64,000 nucleotides of DNA. It comes from Mesodorylaimus sp. YZB2_4 (taxonomy: Eukaryota; Nematoda; Enoplea; Dorylaimida; Dorylaimidae). The stretch is taken from positions 1 through 64,000 of the forward strand of contig JASANH010000556.1 in the NCBI GenBank assembly GCA_030248295.1, read 5' to 3'. Below the pieces are notes generated by a model. It saw only the letters and a list, made by a program, of their open reading frames with translations, was not told where the DNA came from and searched no databases. Shown one piece after another: positions 11,201 to 23,885 of this stretch; within the stretch, counting starts at the first letter, position 1, and each line of letters opens with the position of its first letter. Both the position numbers and the translations under genes were made by a program.

Positions 11201-14200
11201 GATCGCGTTTAGAAAAAATCTGGGAAAGGGTCAGGGCCCCGCATTCGGATTTGTCATGCTTTGAATCAGAGAGTAAAAGAAATTATGCATAGTGACTCTA
11301 AATAGTTTTGCCCTGTGCACAGGCAAGACCTTTCGAAGGGAAGGGTTTCATAGCATAACAGTTTACTCCTAACTTTCTAGGGTATTATGGCTGGAGCGAA
11401 CATATCGGGAGATTTGAAGGAACCAGAAAAAGCTATTCCGAAAGGCACTTTGCTGGCACTCATGGTCACATTCCTGGTGTATATTGGTGCCATATGGATT
11501 CCAGCCGCCACTTGCATGAGGGAAGCATCTGGCGAATTTCAAGTGTTTATGGACCCTAATACAACAGTGGCCGAGTTCGAGCCTACGGATTACACCAGCG
11601 TGGCCTGTACAGCGAACACGACATGTCAGGAAGGCTTGCTGCACCGTTTTCAGGTAGGTCCCAAGTCCTTTACTGAATCTGAAGGTCACCCATCTACAAT
11701 TTTAGGTGATGGAATTGGAAAGTGCATTTGGGCCCCTGGTCACTGCAGGAATTTTTGCAGCTTCACTCAGCTCAGCTCTCGTGTGTTTGATTTCTGGCCC
11801 CAAATTGCTGCAGGTGAAAAATTTTTAAATATACAGTATACTGTATATCTTACATCCGGTTTACTACAGAAGCGTTTATCTTCAGGCCGTGGGGAAAGAC
11901 AAGCTATTCCCAATGTTGGAGCAATTGACCAAAGGTTATGGTCGAAATGATGAACCCAGGCGCGCCTACATTGTGACATTCTTGCTGGCATTGGGCATGG
12001 TCTGCGTCGGTAAGAGCTCTATTGTAAAGCAAAGCTGTGTCCAGACATTGTTGTTTGCAGGTGACCTGAACGCTATTGCCCCATTTATATCCAACTTTTA
12101 TTTGGCCACGTATGCCCTGATCAACTACGCTTGCTTCGACTGTTCATTGGCCAAGTCACCAGGATGGCGCCCTGCATTCCGTTACTACAATAAGTGGCTG
12201 TCCCTCCTTGGTGCTTTGCTCTGCGTTGCGGGCATGTTCTTGATGAGCTGGTGGGCAGCACTGTTGACCTTTCTGTTCGCCATCTGCCTATACGTCTACA
12301 TTTTACGCTCAAAACCTGGTCAGTAGCTGCGCATATTTCTGTATATGCTTGATATATTTACTGTAATTGCTTCCAGATGTCAACTGGGGCTCATCATCGC
12401 AAGCCCGAACATACAATGTTGCCTTACAAGGAATGCTCAAGCTGTTGGTGACCGGAGATCACGTCAAAAATTATCGACCACAAATCCTCGCCTTGACTGG
12501 AAATCCAGTCAGTCGAAGCGCTTTTGTAGATTTCGTCAAAAATATCACTCGACAGAAACATTTATTGATTTTGGGCCATGTTGTTAAGGTAAAGAAAAGT
12601 TGATTATCGGCTCGACATCAATCTGTAAGACGGTTCTCCAGGATCAACCCAGTGCCACGATGTACGATATTTTGAAAAAGTACACGTCGAATATTTATGA
12701 ATGGCTCGAAAATCGATCAGTCAAAGCCTTCTACATTCCTGTTGCAGCCAATAGCATGCGGCAAGGACTGCAAGCGTTACTGCAGGCCGCGGGATTGGGA
12801 AAACTGCGCCCGACTGTAGTCATGCTGGGATACAAGAACAACTGGAGGCAATGCTCACCTGCTGAGATCGACGATTATTTTCAACTGATTCAGTAAGTGC
12901 ACTATTGTTTCCTCCCCCTGACAAGTGAATTCTTCAGAAACCATATCCTGTAGTTTAGAGTAGTTTCAACCGTTTTTCTTGAAGCGCCTAGCTCATATAC
13001 AGTAGAGCCAGACTTCGAAATGCAACATGACCAAACTCAGCTGATTGTTAGACAGGGTATTTGAGAGAGATCAGGAGAACTTCGCGAGCGGAGGAATTCA
13101 TTTTATGGACGCGAGTTAAGGGCACAGCTATTGTAGCTGACAATACGCCGAGACAGGTTTCTGTATATCAGTGTATGCTTCACACTTATATGGTCAAGCA
13201 CCACAGGCGCGCGCACTCGAGGAGTAAAAAGCGGAAACCCTGATCACGCACTGTCTTGCATGAAAATTCTGAATTTTTGTAGGAATAAATTCATTGTTTT
13301 GCCTGTCTTCAAAGCACTGATTACAATAACGAATTTAGACAGTAGAGGGCTGGGGTGGTGAACAGGGCATGTTAGTATCATTTTGGCTGCATCTGAACAC
13401 CCCCATTTTTAGCGAATCTTTCGATTACCACATGGCTGTCGGTGTGTTGAGAGTTCGTGGTGGTCTGGACTACATGGACGCCATGAGAGCAGCGAATGTG
13501 TATGATGCTCAAAAGTTGTACAATGTGTCGCCAGAAACCGAAGTCCTGCGCATGCAAGAAACGCCAGCACCAAGCTGCCCCAGTGCCGTATCGAGCCCTG
13601 CGATCGCCAGCTCTGCTCATGAGGGAATGCAGCAACGAAAAAGGAAGAAAAAGTCATCAGTTTACGCCCTAGGGGCAGAAACTATTAAAGCACTTGTGGC
13701 TACTGTGGAAAATTTGGATATATCCTTACTGAACACGTCGGAATCACAACGTCAGGTTTTGGCTTCAGTAAATCAGTTCCAACACAAAGTGAAAAAGGGA
13801 GTTGTCGATGTGTGGTGGTTGGCTGACGATGGAGGTAAGAAAAAGTGCGATAGCATTCAAATATTTATAAAATGTCTGTTTTAGGGCTGACTGTCCTTTT
13901 GCCTCACATTCTTACCCATCATCGAATGTCATATTTACACGGCAGCAAACTTCGAATATTCACAGGCATAAATGAAAAAGACTCGATACAAAGTGAACAA
14001 AGAAAGTGAGTCATGAAATTTAAAACAATCTACAGTACACATCGCACAAATTTAATTTACATTGTATACCTGATTTTTTATTTTCAGCATCGCGGACTTG
14101 CTTCAAAAATTCCGTATCGATTTTCTGGATGTTGTAGTTTTGAATGATTTGCACTTGCCTCCCAAAGTAGCAACCCTCAACGAATTCAATGAATTGATCG

Positions 14201-14548
14201 CACCTTTTAAGGTGGACTCAATTTCGGATAAGAAATCGCCAAAAATCTTTATCACCAACGCGGAACTAGAAATTATGAAAGAAAGAGTAAAAATTAGTAA
14301 TCATTTGAACTACATAATTCTTATTTCTAACCTCTGTTTTTCAGACAAATCGTCATTTGAGAGTTCGTGATCTTTTGGTACAACATTCTCAGAACTCGTC
14401 CTTGACTGTGGTCAGCATGCCAGTGCCCAGAAGGGGTGGAGTGTCGGCCTGCTTGTATATGGCCTGGTTAGAAATGCTGGTCAAAGAAATATCGCCCATT
14501 TTGTTGATCAGAGGAAACCAAGAGCCTGTGCTGACACTTTATTCCTAA
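8282..14548 (+). CDS. Na-K-Cl cotransporter (SLC12A1/A2 type), 14 exons
   Basis: Electroneutral Na+/K+/2Cl- symporter of the plasma membrane. Exons: 8282-8704, 9847-10111, 10671-10810, 10867-11178, 11381-11653, 11706-11813, 11886-12009, 12061-12318, 12377-12588, 12642-12892, 13413-13834, 13885-14005, 14088-14286, 14345-14548. All have GT/AG ends and consistent phases, giving 1103 aa, normal for NKCCs. The N-terminal cytosolic part has the family motif [10 protein letters not shown]1 carries [11 protein letters not shown]; then come [21 protein letters not shown] and [20 protein letters not shown]. The loop with several Cys and NTT-type glycosylation sites follows, and the last residues [15 protein letters not shown] match the NKCC C-terminus. 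The ATG at 8282 was chosen; an in-frame GTG just upstream is ignored. No frame defects, so it is probably functional. NCC or KCC would differ in TM1 and the C-terminus. Confidence 0.96.
8745..8782. repeat. GGATC-word cluster in NKCC intron 1
   Basis: A short run of ggatagg/ggatcgg words. It resembles larger clusters at 9718-9795 in the same intron and at 32125-32200, 38040-38105 and 38755-38825 in other genes' introns. Confidence 0.5.
9131..9487. mobile_element. MITE-like inverted repeat in NKCC intron 1
   Basis: Positions 9131-9236 and about 9385-9487 are diverged reverse complements: aaaaccaaaaattgtaattt on the left, aaattacaatttttggtttt on the right, with cctaaagtcc against ggactttagg at the inner ends. 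The arms are about 100 bp around a 150-bp non-coding core. A non-autonomous DNA transposon is the simplest explanation. Confidence 0.75.
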
Positions 14549-14704
14549 AAAAAGTACACTTGGTTTTCTTGTGTTCGAGGATGTTGCGTAGTATATGGGA
14601 TTTAACAATATTATACTAGGGATACGGTAAACAAATTTTTCCTTCTGAGAAATGTTGCTACAGTACGTTAGAATTTTGCAGAACTATATGCAAAATGTTT
14701 TATA

Positions 14705-14710
14705 AATAAA
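14705..14710 (+). terminator. Poly(A) signal AATAAA of the NKCC gene
   Basis: A canonical AATAAA lies about 157 bp after the NKCC stop codon in an AT-rich stretch. It is the first such hexamer downstream on this strand. Confidence 0.5.
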
Positions 14711-15952
14711 ATTTTTCCCCTTGGGTAATGCCTGCTTTTTCCACCATTCGCAAAAGTCACTACACACTTCCCTAAAGCGCAAAAGCCCTGCGCTTTGGCT
14801 CCAGGTCCGACAATGGGTTCATTGTTCGGCCCGAACCCAACCCATAAAAACCCATATTTTTGAAAATGGACTAAAACCCCCAAAAAACCATTTTTGTTTT
14901 GTAAAGTATATTATCAGTACGTACATTTTTTGTGAAAATTCTATCATTCTTCACTAAGCGACCTGAGGGGAAACGATCTTGGCTTGGTGACTTCACTCGA
15001 AAATCTTTCTCGATACAGAAGCTGTTAGGATAGTGGCAGAGTCTCCCCTGGGCGCACCAGGTAGCACATTTTGCCAGCGCACATACTGTAACTCTGAAAG
15101 TTGACCTTACGATGAACACATTTTTGAGCAGCTGAGTGAGTCGTGCCCCGCTCGCATCGAGTTCGCATCTTTATCTACCTTCAAAAAGATCTCCAGGGAT
15201 ACCAGAATAAACTTATCTAGCGCGTGATAAAGTGGCATGAGCTAATCCGACTGCCCCTCCAATTCGGTTTTTGGAATCCTCCAAAAACAACCTGAGACGT
15301 AAGAAGTATCCTGCTCACATCTTGCCAAGCGGAAGTCACCGGAAGCGGCACAGCCTTACCACGGCGTGAAAATCAGTTTCGGCGCCTTAGTGCAAGTGGT
15401 GGATGAGTCTGAAAACGTCTATCGCGCCTACTAACGTAGTAGGTGGTGCTTCTATCAAGATGCCCTTTCCCTACAAGGATTTTTTCGGTCTAAAAGGTAC
15501 TTCATAGACATTGATTCTGTAAGACTCTACCAGAAAAATGAATATCAAAGCTGATAGTAAGCACTGTGGATGTCAAGTAGTTGGAGGGGGTGTTGAGCTT
15601 GTACGTTTTGTGGCACAATGATTAGCGTAGGCAGTGTAAAGAAGCTCAAGTTAAGCTCAAGGCGCATTTATAGTCGACAAAATTTCTACTCCTACCCAGT
15701 AATGGCCATATACTTAAGCGCATGCTACTACTCCTACCCTAGGGGTAGGACTAGAAATTTTGTCTAGCCGCAATCCAATCCAATCCAATTTTACTGGTAG
15801 CCAAGCGCCTGTGCGCACTCAGGGACCCCAGACACAGATAATGAATACACAATAAACGTCTACAAAGAAATTGAAAACATCAAATCATGAAAACGTCATC
15901 TTAGTAACCCAGTCACGAAAAAAAGAAAACTTGGAGAAAACGAGATCTTCAC
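14711..15952. other. Intergenic DNA with no gene seen
   Basis: Short open frames on both strands lack similarity or splice support. A small diverged pair of inverted words (ctactcctacccagtaatgg / ctactcctaccctagggg) lies near 15690-15760. Nothing else is supportable. Confidence 0.4.
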
Positions 15953-16360
15953 TCAAATTATTCCACAAGAGACCTGTCGACGATAAAAAATTTTGAGAAT
16001 ACGTAAGCCGGGTATCTGTTTGCAACAAACCTTGATGCCGCTTAGCGTTTCTGGTGGCATGGGGATCAGTGATGTGTGTAAATTTAAAATATAAATATAA
16101 ATATTTGGAAAATCGTGGAGCCCAAAGTAAAATTTGTAAAATTGCACCAGCTTCAGGCGTTTGCGGCGATCATACAGGCGACTCCAGCCAAGTTGAGGAA
16201 GCCCAACATCGTAGTTGACCACCCAGTCGCGCAGGCAATGCCGAACCGCCAATCTCTGAGCCCTCTCCAGCTCATTTATGTCCGACACTAGAATAGGGTC
16301 CCAGGCACAAGCGCCATATTCCAACCAAGCGCCGCAGTGGTCACTTAACTCACAGCACAT
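15953..16360 (-). pseudogene. Scrap of non-LTR retrotransposon RT C-terminus
   Basis: The minus-strand frame encodes a segment (YGACAWDPILVSDINELERAQ, then YDRRKRLKL) clearly related to the C-terminal block of the reverse transcriptase at 4873-5290 in this window. The two differ too much to be recent copies, so they represent different elements of one clade. Nothing else of the element remains. Confidence 0.8.
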
Positions 16361-17034
16361 AACTTGCTAGCTTCTTTTTAATATTAGAGCAGCAGAAGCT
16401 GAGGGGTTAGCCGTCCATCCTCTTGACTGGCGAAGCCTGAGCCTTCGATGCATCTTGGCCCTAAACAGAAATTCACATAGCAGATAGACTGCAAAGGCAC
16501 CAGTTACTCACTCTCTGCAAGAGGCTGGAGAGGGAAGAGACTTTGTGAATGGGTAAGGCAGAAAGTAAAACAGACTTTATAAATGTCAAAGTGTCTAGGG
16601 CTTACCAAAAGGTTTGTCCATCTAAAAAGTTTTTTCTAAAAATATTTTGGAATCGCAGCATACAGCATCGAATTTAGAGAATAGTCAAATGCACCAGAAT
16701 TTATAAAATGAAAAAGGTCAACTGGGGGATCTAGAACCTGTGTGATGAGAGTCAGTAGAGGTTAATGGCCACATGCATGTTTGGTTGCTAATTAGCATTC
16801 TGTGACTTAATTGAATCTGCATGTTGGCGTTCAAAAAAACTTTTAACCATATAATAAACTTTGGCCAATAAACTTTAGTTGCACTTATCTCGTTTTTGTC
16901 ACAATATTACTGCTATGGACAAATTATGGTTAGGTATTCATAAACGCATAATTAGAGCACATGCACATGTCGGCCCCACCGGACACATGAACAGGAAGAT
17001 ATAGCAAGAAGAGAAATGGCAAGATCAGTTTTCA

Positions 17035-17615
17035 TCACTCAACTTTTAAGACAGCTAATTTGCTAGCATGCCCTTTCCTACCATTTTTATCAATTGCGGT
17101 AACTTTCCACAAATAGGTCCCTTTGATCGAGAGCTTCAGAAGCAATTTTGGTTGTGCAATTGTTTCTTGCTTTTCATAGCCACCTTTTGAACTAGACAGA
17201 ACAGAAACCTCGTACTTGATAGCTCCTGGAACAACGGTCCAGGAAAGATCGACTCGGCCAGCAGGCACTGGTGAACCAAGATTTCGATCTGGTCGTAAAT
17301 CTTTTGGCGCTGGTAGAACATAAATGCTGTCAGCAGATTTTGAAAGAGCTAAAAAAGAGGTTGTTGGTCAATCATAAACTATTTTCTGACCCTTACCTTT
17401 CATTCCAGGCACCGCAAGAAAATTCATTGTTGCGGAAGGATGACTAAACCTGGTGTGTTCCGAGCTTTCATCGAGGTTCTTTGGTGTGAAGCCATGTACG
17501 ATCTGACGTAAGCTTTTTCTAAGCTGCATCCGTATCAACTTGCTTTCGCACTTTTTAGTGCAAAAACAGGGGTAGAGTGGAGTGGCAAAGTTGTTGAATA
17601 AATTAGCGCAGCTTT
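17035..17615 (-). CDS. Last two exons of a secreted FN3-like, Cys-rich protein (5' part not found)
   Basis: Two minus-strand exons join in phase: 17615-17397 and 17348-17035 (stop). The first begins in phase 1 and has a Cys cluster (YPCFCTKKCESK), so it is likely extracellular. The second encodes a fibronectin type III-like beta fold: VPAGRVDLSWTVVPGA, then IKYEVSVL and GTYLWKVTAIDKNGRKG, ending LAVLKVE-stop. The acceptors are TTTTTTAG and AACTAG, and the donor is GTAAGG. No upstream exon with a signal peptide could be placed between 17616 and about 18200. The family is unknown to me. An anosmin-like layout (Cys-rich then FN3) is a weak possibility only. Confidence 0.55.
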
Positions 17616-18269
17616 CTAGTTAAAAGGATAAGAAGCCAAGTGAAACTTCCCATCCTAAGCGATATGCTCTTCTGAAACCAGTAGATTGTTTTTCATTGGA
17701 AGCAAATAGTACGATGTAGATGTTGCGAAGTTCATATCTATGTTTCCCCCAGCCCAGACTTTCTGTGCCTTGATCTGGGTCATAATCGATCAGTGTTTAG
17801 CATTTTCAGGTGCAGCACATCTTATATTTTGACGACAACTATTAACAAGCAACACTCCGCGGGGATAGAACTTGGCAGTAGTGCTCCCTGGACAGCACAT
17901 GCCTCATTCTCACGTCAGACAGCAGAAGCAGCGAATCAGGAAGCACAGGGGCATTCCTCAAGGATGCAATCTAAAAGGGGCAAAGTACTGTACGTAGACG
18001 ATAGAGGGAGAAGTTTGAAGCTGAAAGGAGTGACGTGTTATGTGTGAACGAACATGACAAAACATGTGAAGTGGCGCATACAAACTGAATTTTTCAACCG
18101 CCTGCATGGCGCCTCGCCAGCGCGGGTTTTTTCCCTGATGTGCGATGCCGATGCCTAATATTGTGTGATCGACTGAAACACCCGCGCGCACACTATACTT
18201 ATAACAACCCGCAATAATGATTTTTCAAAATTATAATCCAGATATGAAAGCTTTATGATTTCAATAAAA

Positions 18270-20440
18270 ATGAATGCAGGCAGCCGAGCTGACTTGGAAG
18301 AAGGTGTGGAAATTGCTAAACGGTAAGTTTCTACGTTTGTATCCAGCAATAAAACATTAAAATCATTGGATATATTTGTCCCGTTAGACGTTATCTCATG
18401 AGTAACTGCCCGTTTTTGTGCGTAGTGAGAGGAAAAACTGAATACGATGGACACCCTAGACTTGTTGACAATTGCGAGGATTTGGAAAAAGCGATTCGCG
18501 CATCGGACAAGCATCATCTGGGGAATATTAATGATGATGACGATGATAACCACTGGGTGGATTTTCATATCGAAGATTTTGATGAAGCTGGAGGTATAGG
18601 GCTCGATCATTTATTATTCAAGGGTCTTAAATGATTTGAGCAGCCCCTTACCGTCGATTTTCTTTTAAAGGTGAGATGCGCGAAAGGATTAGTCGAATGT
18701 TGGGTCATGTAATCGCCGCTCCAGCCGATGACGACGACGAGGATAAATTTGCCCGTGATCCTGATCGTGACAATGGTCCAAGCACATCAGAAGTCATTCG
18801 TAATACTCCGAAATCAACTCGGCTGAAAAGTCAAACCGAAGTCGCCACGCGTGTTGCAACTTGTACATCGGCCAGGTCATCTCAAATGGCCCATTCATCA
18901 GGAAAGTTTGTTCAGCCTATCAGTCTGAAGAAGCGCTTGGCGAAAGTAGCATCATCAACTGTACAACCTTCGACCAAATCCAGGCGTATCGACCTGAAAA
19001 GCCCAGTAGTATCGAGTAGCAGCGAAAGAAGTAGCGACGATGATGGTGATGGTGAGGACTTTGACGAGAGTCAAGAGACTAATGCCACTGCAGTTTCGGA
19101 TCGACCAGTGCGATGGACGAGGAACAAATTTGTAGCCCTAACAGTTGAATTTCGAGGCGATCAATGTGAAGCTGCCCCATGGCCGTTGCCCACGCCATTG
19201 CAATACGTGGAAAAATTTCTTACGCGTGATGCATTTCTAAGATTGCCAAAGAAAACGATATCACAAGCAGATAATGAATGAATGCAAATCCAAATCATTT
19301 TTTGCCAATGTGTGTGCTTACTTTTAGGAAAAGCTGGAACGCCTCGAGAAGAGTGCATCATCGCCGGCACCTTCCAGCAATTCTTCTTTGCTAACTATTG
19401 CGTCAGAAAGCAGTACACCGAGTGGGAAGAAACGTGGAAGACCAAGGAAAACCAGTACTCCAAGTCAACAATATGCGCAGCAACCAAAGCAGCAATCAGC
19501 CAGGGGTGGTGACTTTGAAAACCAATCGATTGACGATATTGCTGCTGAGCTCAACACGTTGATTGGCGTTCTGTTGGCCATGGGACAGCATCCGTTAAGC
19601 AACAGTCGTGATCACTGGTCCAAAATATATGGAACGCCAGTTATTCGGAATGCAATCAGTCGAAATCGTTTCGAGCTTTTGCTTCGACATCTCCATTTCG
19701 CTGATAATAAAAGATCACTGACGAAATGTGCAAGAAAGATCCAATCATAAAAATCCGATCATTTTTGGATTTGATCAGGAAAGAATTCCTAAAAATTACC
19801 CCGGAGCAAGACCAGGTAAGTGGCTAAAATGTTTAAAACCCCACTTCCCTAATCTGTGTTCTATTTTTAGGCAGTGGACGAGCAGATGATTGCGTATAAA
19901 GGACATTGGCGAATCCGAGTGTTTATGTCCAGTAAACCTATCAAGTTCGGAATAAAAGTAATAACTTTGAACTTTAGTGGTCTTAATTTTTGCAAGTGTG
20001 GGCAGCGCAGGTTCGTCAGGTTTTGTCTACGATTTTGAAGTATACAATGGGAAGGTCATTAAGGAGGATATCAAGGGCGAAGAATGCGGGCCTGACTTCA
20101 TCTTAATACGCGGTTTGGAAGCTATTACGAGAACTGCCACCTCACCAAGGATTTATCATTTATGCTGATCGCTTCTTTAGTGGGCCGCAGTTGGCTCGCT
20201 TGATCTTGAGGCGAGGCGACCACTATATTGGTAAGATCATTGTGATATTGTAATAATATTGTACTGGTAATCATTTCCTTTTATTTAGGCACCATCTTGG
20301 TGAATCGCGTGAATGGCGCAGGGGCACCAAAGGACGAGAAGAAAGCGAAGGAATTGATCGAAAAAGGAATAATCTTCTTGAAATCAGACTCGGAGCTGAA
20401 GGCACTCGGACGTGGCGCTATGGACGAGCTTGTATCATGA
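18270..20440 (+). pseudogene. piggyBac-transposase-derived gene with introns and frameshifts
   Basis: Plus-strand exons 18270-18322, 18389-18594 and 18671-about 19250 give an acidic, Ser-rich N-terminus. The exon from 19328 carries an AT-hook (KKRGRPRK) and the start of a piggyBac DDE domain (LIGVLLAMGQHPLS, RNRFELLLRHLHFADN). The frame then shifts by one base in an A-run near 19709 (ITDEMCKKDP follows). An exon from 19871 holds VDEQMIAYKG and KPIKFGIK, and another +1 shift precedes GFVYDFEVYNGK. A third shift precedes IIYADRFFSGPQLARLI, and the end is IGTILVNR to MDELVS-stop at 20440. The first two catalytic Asp (VDEQ, YADRFF) survive; the C-terminal third Asp region is missing. It is either a decayed element or a domesticated gene with sequence errors. 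The exon 3 donor is unclear. Confidence 0.75.
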
Positions 20441-20565
20441 CGCACAGAGAATGGAAGTAATGCAAGGACAAAATAAGATGGAATAACCTTCCATAAAAAT
20501 TGGACTAAAAATACAAAATGCAGTTTATTTCGTTTATTCAAGCTGCATTGCAACATGACAGAATT

Positions 20566-22331
20566 TTACACATGACCTCGAATGACTGCAATTATCACAA
20601 GTAAAATGAAGAAGCTGTGGACTGTGGCCGTACTTGCTGCTGACGGTTTACTTGCGTGCACTTGACAAGCTGGAGGTAAGCTTTCACTCGCTATGCCCCC
20701 TTTGACGAGCATGCTTGAAGCCCAATTTAGGGTCTGTTTCAATTGATCGTTGAGTAGTTGAGCGGCATTTTTAGAGCAGCGTCGTTTCACCAATGAAGCC
20801 AGGCAATCATAGGAGCAATCGAGATACCTAAGCAAAAAGTGCTGTAAAGTGTGGTGCAGGCAAACAGTTCATATTTCCCCCATTTTTTGAAAAGTTCTTG
20901 ATTTTGGGGGCTATAAATATTTATAGATATGTTAACAGGCATGTACAGAGTATTTTCTTGGTCTACAGTAGATGTTCGTCCGCTCGTAGAGTAAGCATCT
21001 GCTGGTTGCCACTGGGTCTCATTGCCAGTCAAAATTTCTTTCCCTTTGCATATCACCCTCCAGTCCCCTTGTCTACCAACAATATGCAGCACCACTTACT
21101 TGCACATATTAGACAGGATTGTGTGCGTGGTGATATTGTCGTAGTCGTCACCAATCGATTCAACGACATGAGGTTTTTGAAAGACGTCGCCCAGCAAATT
21201 TTTGTTCTTCGAACACCTTGGTTCGCAATTTGTATCGAATTCGCCACATGTCGAACTTATGCAAGGTATACTTTGGTGGTAATCTGAAAAGATCTACAGT
21301 TTTATGGGGCAATGATTCCTTGAGTATCACCCTATCCCTTTATGCCCCCTGGGATAACCTGGTAATAATCCGAGGAGATCCAGAGTTTCAGTAGGTACAC
21401 GCAGTGGTTCCTTAAATATCACCCCTTTCCCTGTGTTCCCTGGGGTAACCTGTTAAGCAGAGGACGCGAGAATATATTCGCACGCAGATTGTAATGGCAC
21501 TGGCACGTTCTTGACCACAGTTTGCACAAGAGAAACTCTCTGCTGGGTTCCGCTGTGTTGGGGAAGTGGGTCTGGGAAACTCGCCAACTACAATCGTCAG
21601 ACTACCCGCCCACAGTAATCGAATTTCATGTCCGCCTTCTCGAACGCAGTGCTGTACTGCAGGTCTTCTCGAATATGCACCCTCCAGCACAGCAAAATAA
21701 AACTTTTTCCCTTTTGACATATATTTGAGAAACTACAGTAGCACGATAGTCAGTATTCTCTGTTGACGATAATGAGGTACAGCACAGAAAAATTCAAAAT
21801 TTGATTTCCCGCCATGTGTTTTTTGCAGCAGAACAGAAAAAATCTTAGCTTACCATTATATCTCGTCACACACATAAATTCCATTGTTTCCAGCGATTTA
21901 GAAACCAAAGTTTTTGAATCTCCATCCGGACACGCCGAAAAGCAATGCCTGCCGACATTGTAGGCACTGCAAGCACCCTTGAGCATGGGCATGGAAAATC
22001 CATAACAAATGTTATAAGGTGCTTTTTTGAATGCAATAAATGTCTCAATCAGTTCAGGGTCATTTTTGACATGGTCGAGGATTTTGCTCGTACAATTCGC
22101 CACACAGAATAAGCTGGAGTCTTGCTTTTTTCCGATTTGAGCGAGGGTCGAAACAATATCTGCAAATTAAAAAACACAAGAGTGCTTGTTTTGCCATTCA
22201 AAAAATTTTTTCAACCGTAAAGTTATAAAAAATTTTGTCAGTGCTCACACAGTATTTGTGGATTTCTCGGAGGGGAACAAAAAGGAAAAGGTTGACTTAC
22301 GAGAAACCAAAATAAGAGAGAGAAAATACAT
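20566..22331 (-). CDS. Secreted, probably GPI-anchored Cys-rich protein, 4 exons
   Basis: The minus-strand exons 22331-22301, 22159-21854, 21283-21100 and 20827-20566 join in phase with GTAAG donors and give 260 aa. Exon 1 plus the start of exon 2 form a signal peptide (MYFLSLILVSHIVSTLA). The mature part has many cysteines spread over all exons (SSLFCVANCTSK, YNICYG, KGACSAYNVGRHCFSACPDG, PCISSTCG, NCEPRCSK, YLDCSYDCL). It ends with a Ser/Ala spacer and a hydrophobic tail (SFFILLVIIAVIRGHV), the pattern of a GPI-attachment signal. The role is unknown; the domain recalls nematode DUF19-type secreted modules, but I cannot confirm that. Poly(A) signals lie at 20533-20538 and 20524-20529 (minus). 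Confidence 0.8.
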
Positions 22332-23885
22332 TTTTGAGTCGTCTGATTTTCACGTACTGAATCTGAAAGGAAAACAATGTCACAATGTCCTACGTCACAT
22401 AAGTACACTCGCCCGATGCATAAATACTCTTTGTTCCAAATCTTGGGACCAGTTACACAAGGCAGGCGTATCTTCAAAAGTTCAAGTAACTAACATTTAG
22501 AACGGGTTTACGCCGTCACAAAAGACACTGCATTGTCATTTTGGCCAGGCGAGAAGAAGAAAACAGGCAGGAAAAACTATGTCACGTGCGTTTTGGCAAA
22601 GTGGACTCCAAAACGGGTGTTCCAAAATAGGAGTATGTTGTGGGCAGAAATTAGTCGGAGCGGATACAGAATTTTCTCGTGTGTACAAAGCTGCGGGTGG
22701 CTTACAAAGTACACTGGGCGACACAGTGCAGCACAGTGCAGTGAAAGAAAGGCTGGGCAAAGGCTGTGGGTGGGTGCAGTACTGCCGTGCCAAGCATCGC
22801 TATAATGCACTCATGGGCGTAGAACACGATATACAGTATGTACTACTGTAAACAACTGAAAAGAATGGATGTTTTTAATGATCACTGAGAAGGATAGAAT
22901 TCACGAATCTGCTTCCTTAAAGCTTGTGGCTGATTTGATCAGAATATCATTCGGTACGGAGTTCTATAAAACGAGGGCACTAATATGTTCAAATGACTAT
23001 GTAAAGGATGCAGCTCCATGCTTCGGCACAGCCGAACGATGAGGTTCGACAGACATCCTGGCACTTCTATGCAGTCCCATGTCTGTCTACTCTGATTTTG
23101 AAAATGCTCATTCCAACAGGCGTACAGCCATTGTAGATCTTGTAAGCTAAAACCGCTTTGCAATGATTTCGACGAGTCTGCAGCATGCATAAGGGTAGGT
23201 TGATCAAGCGTCTTTATTGAATGCTGTACTTGAATGACTCTTGAAGCAAATCTTTGCGCCATTTTTACGTATGTAAATCGTGAATCGATGTTTGATGAAC
23301 AGATTTCCAAATTGCGCGTATACGTTAAGCCCAGGGCAGGCAAAACGCATTGCAGGTACACATTTCGAGCACCCTTTGATAGTTTCCCAAATCAGTGTTT
23401 GATGCATCCCATCGTCGCTCTCTGTTCCTTGGCAATAGCTTGGCAGTGGTCGTCAAACTGCATATTCGACGACGCAGTGACTCCAAGATACATTTAGATG
23501 TTGACATGATGATAGCCTATTGCGCTCAAAAGTGTGTAATGCTCTGACATGTACAGTATTACACCTGCAAATCGTCAGGGGTAATTAATGCACATAGCAC
23601 TCACAATTGGCTAATAACATGCAGAGATTATCGATATCTAAAACTCCCAATCAGCCATGTGAGATGTTGAGGATTCATTTGCGCATGCACGACTACCAAT
23701 AACAGCTATTGTAGATCAGTGTCCTACTGTACTTTTTCCAAACCTTTTGTAGAGTAATGGAAATCAGCGCATTGTGTAAAAGACAATGGGGGCATCCCTT
23801 ACTTCACATACAAAAACAAGAAGCATGATTAGCTCGTCCCATAGATCATAGCAACGTTGAAAATGAGTGCCGCAGATTTCGAGTG
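22332..23885. other. Intergenic DNA with no gene seen
   Basis: Open frames up to 140 codons on both strands look random in composition and have no similarity I recognise. The promoter of the upstream Cys-rich gene should lie near 22340-22600. Confidence 0.4.

Noticed and set aside
17793-18047. Plus-strand 84-codon frame near 17.9 kb
   Set aside because: No similarity, no splice partners, and it lies antisense to the likely upstream part of the FN3-like gene.
18389-18634. Exon 2 of the piggyBac-like gene read on past 18594
   Set aside because: The reading through gtatagg is intronic; the donor after EAGG fits the next acceptor in phase.
22533-22851. Several overlapping 75-90 codon frames on both strands
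   Set aside because: They shadow one another over the same GC-richer stretch; none shows a motif.
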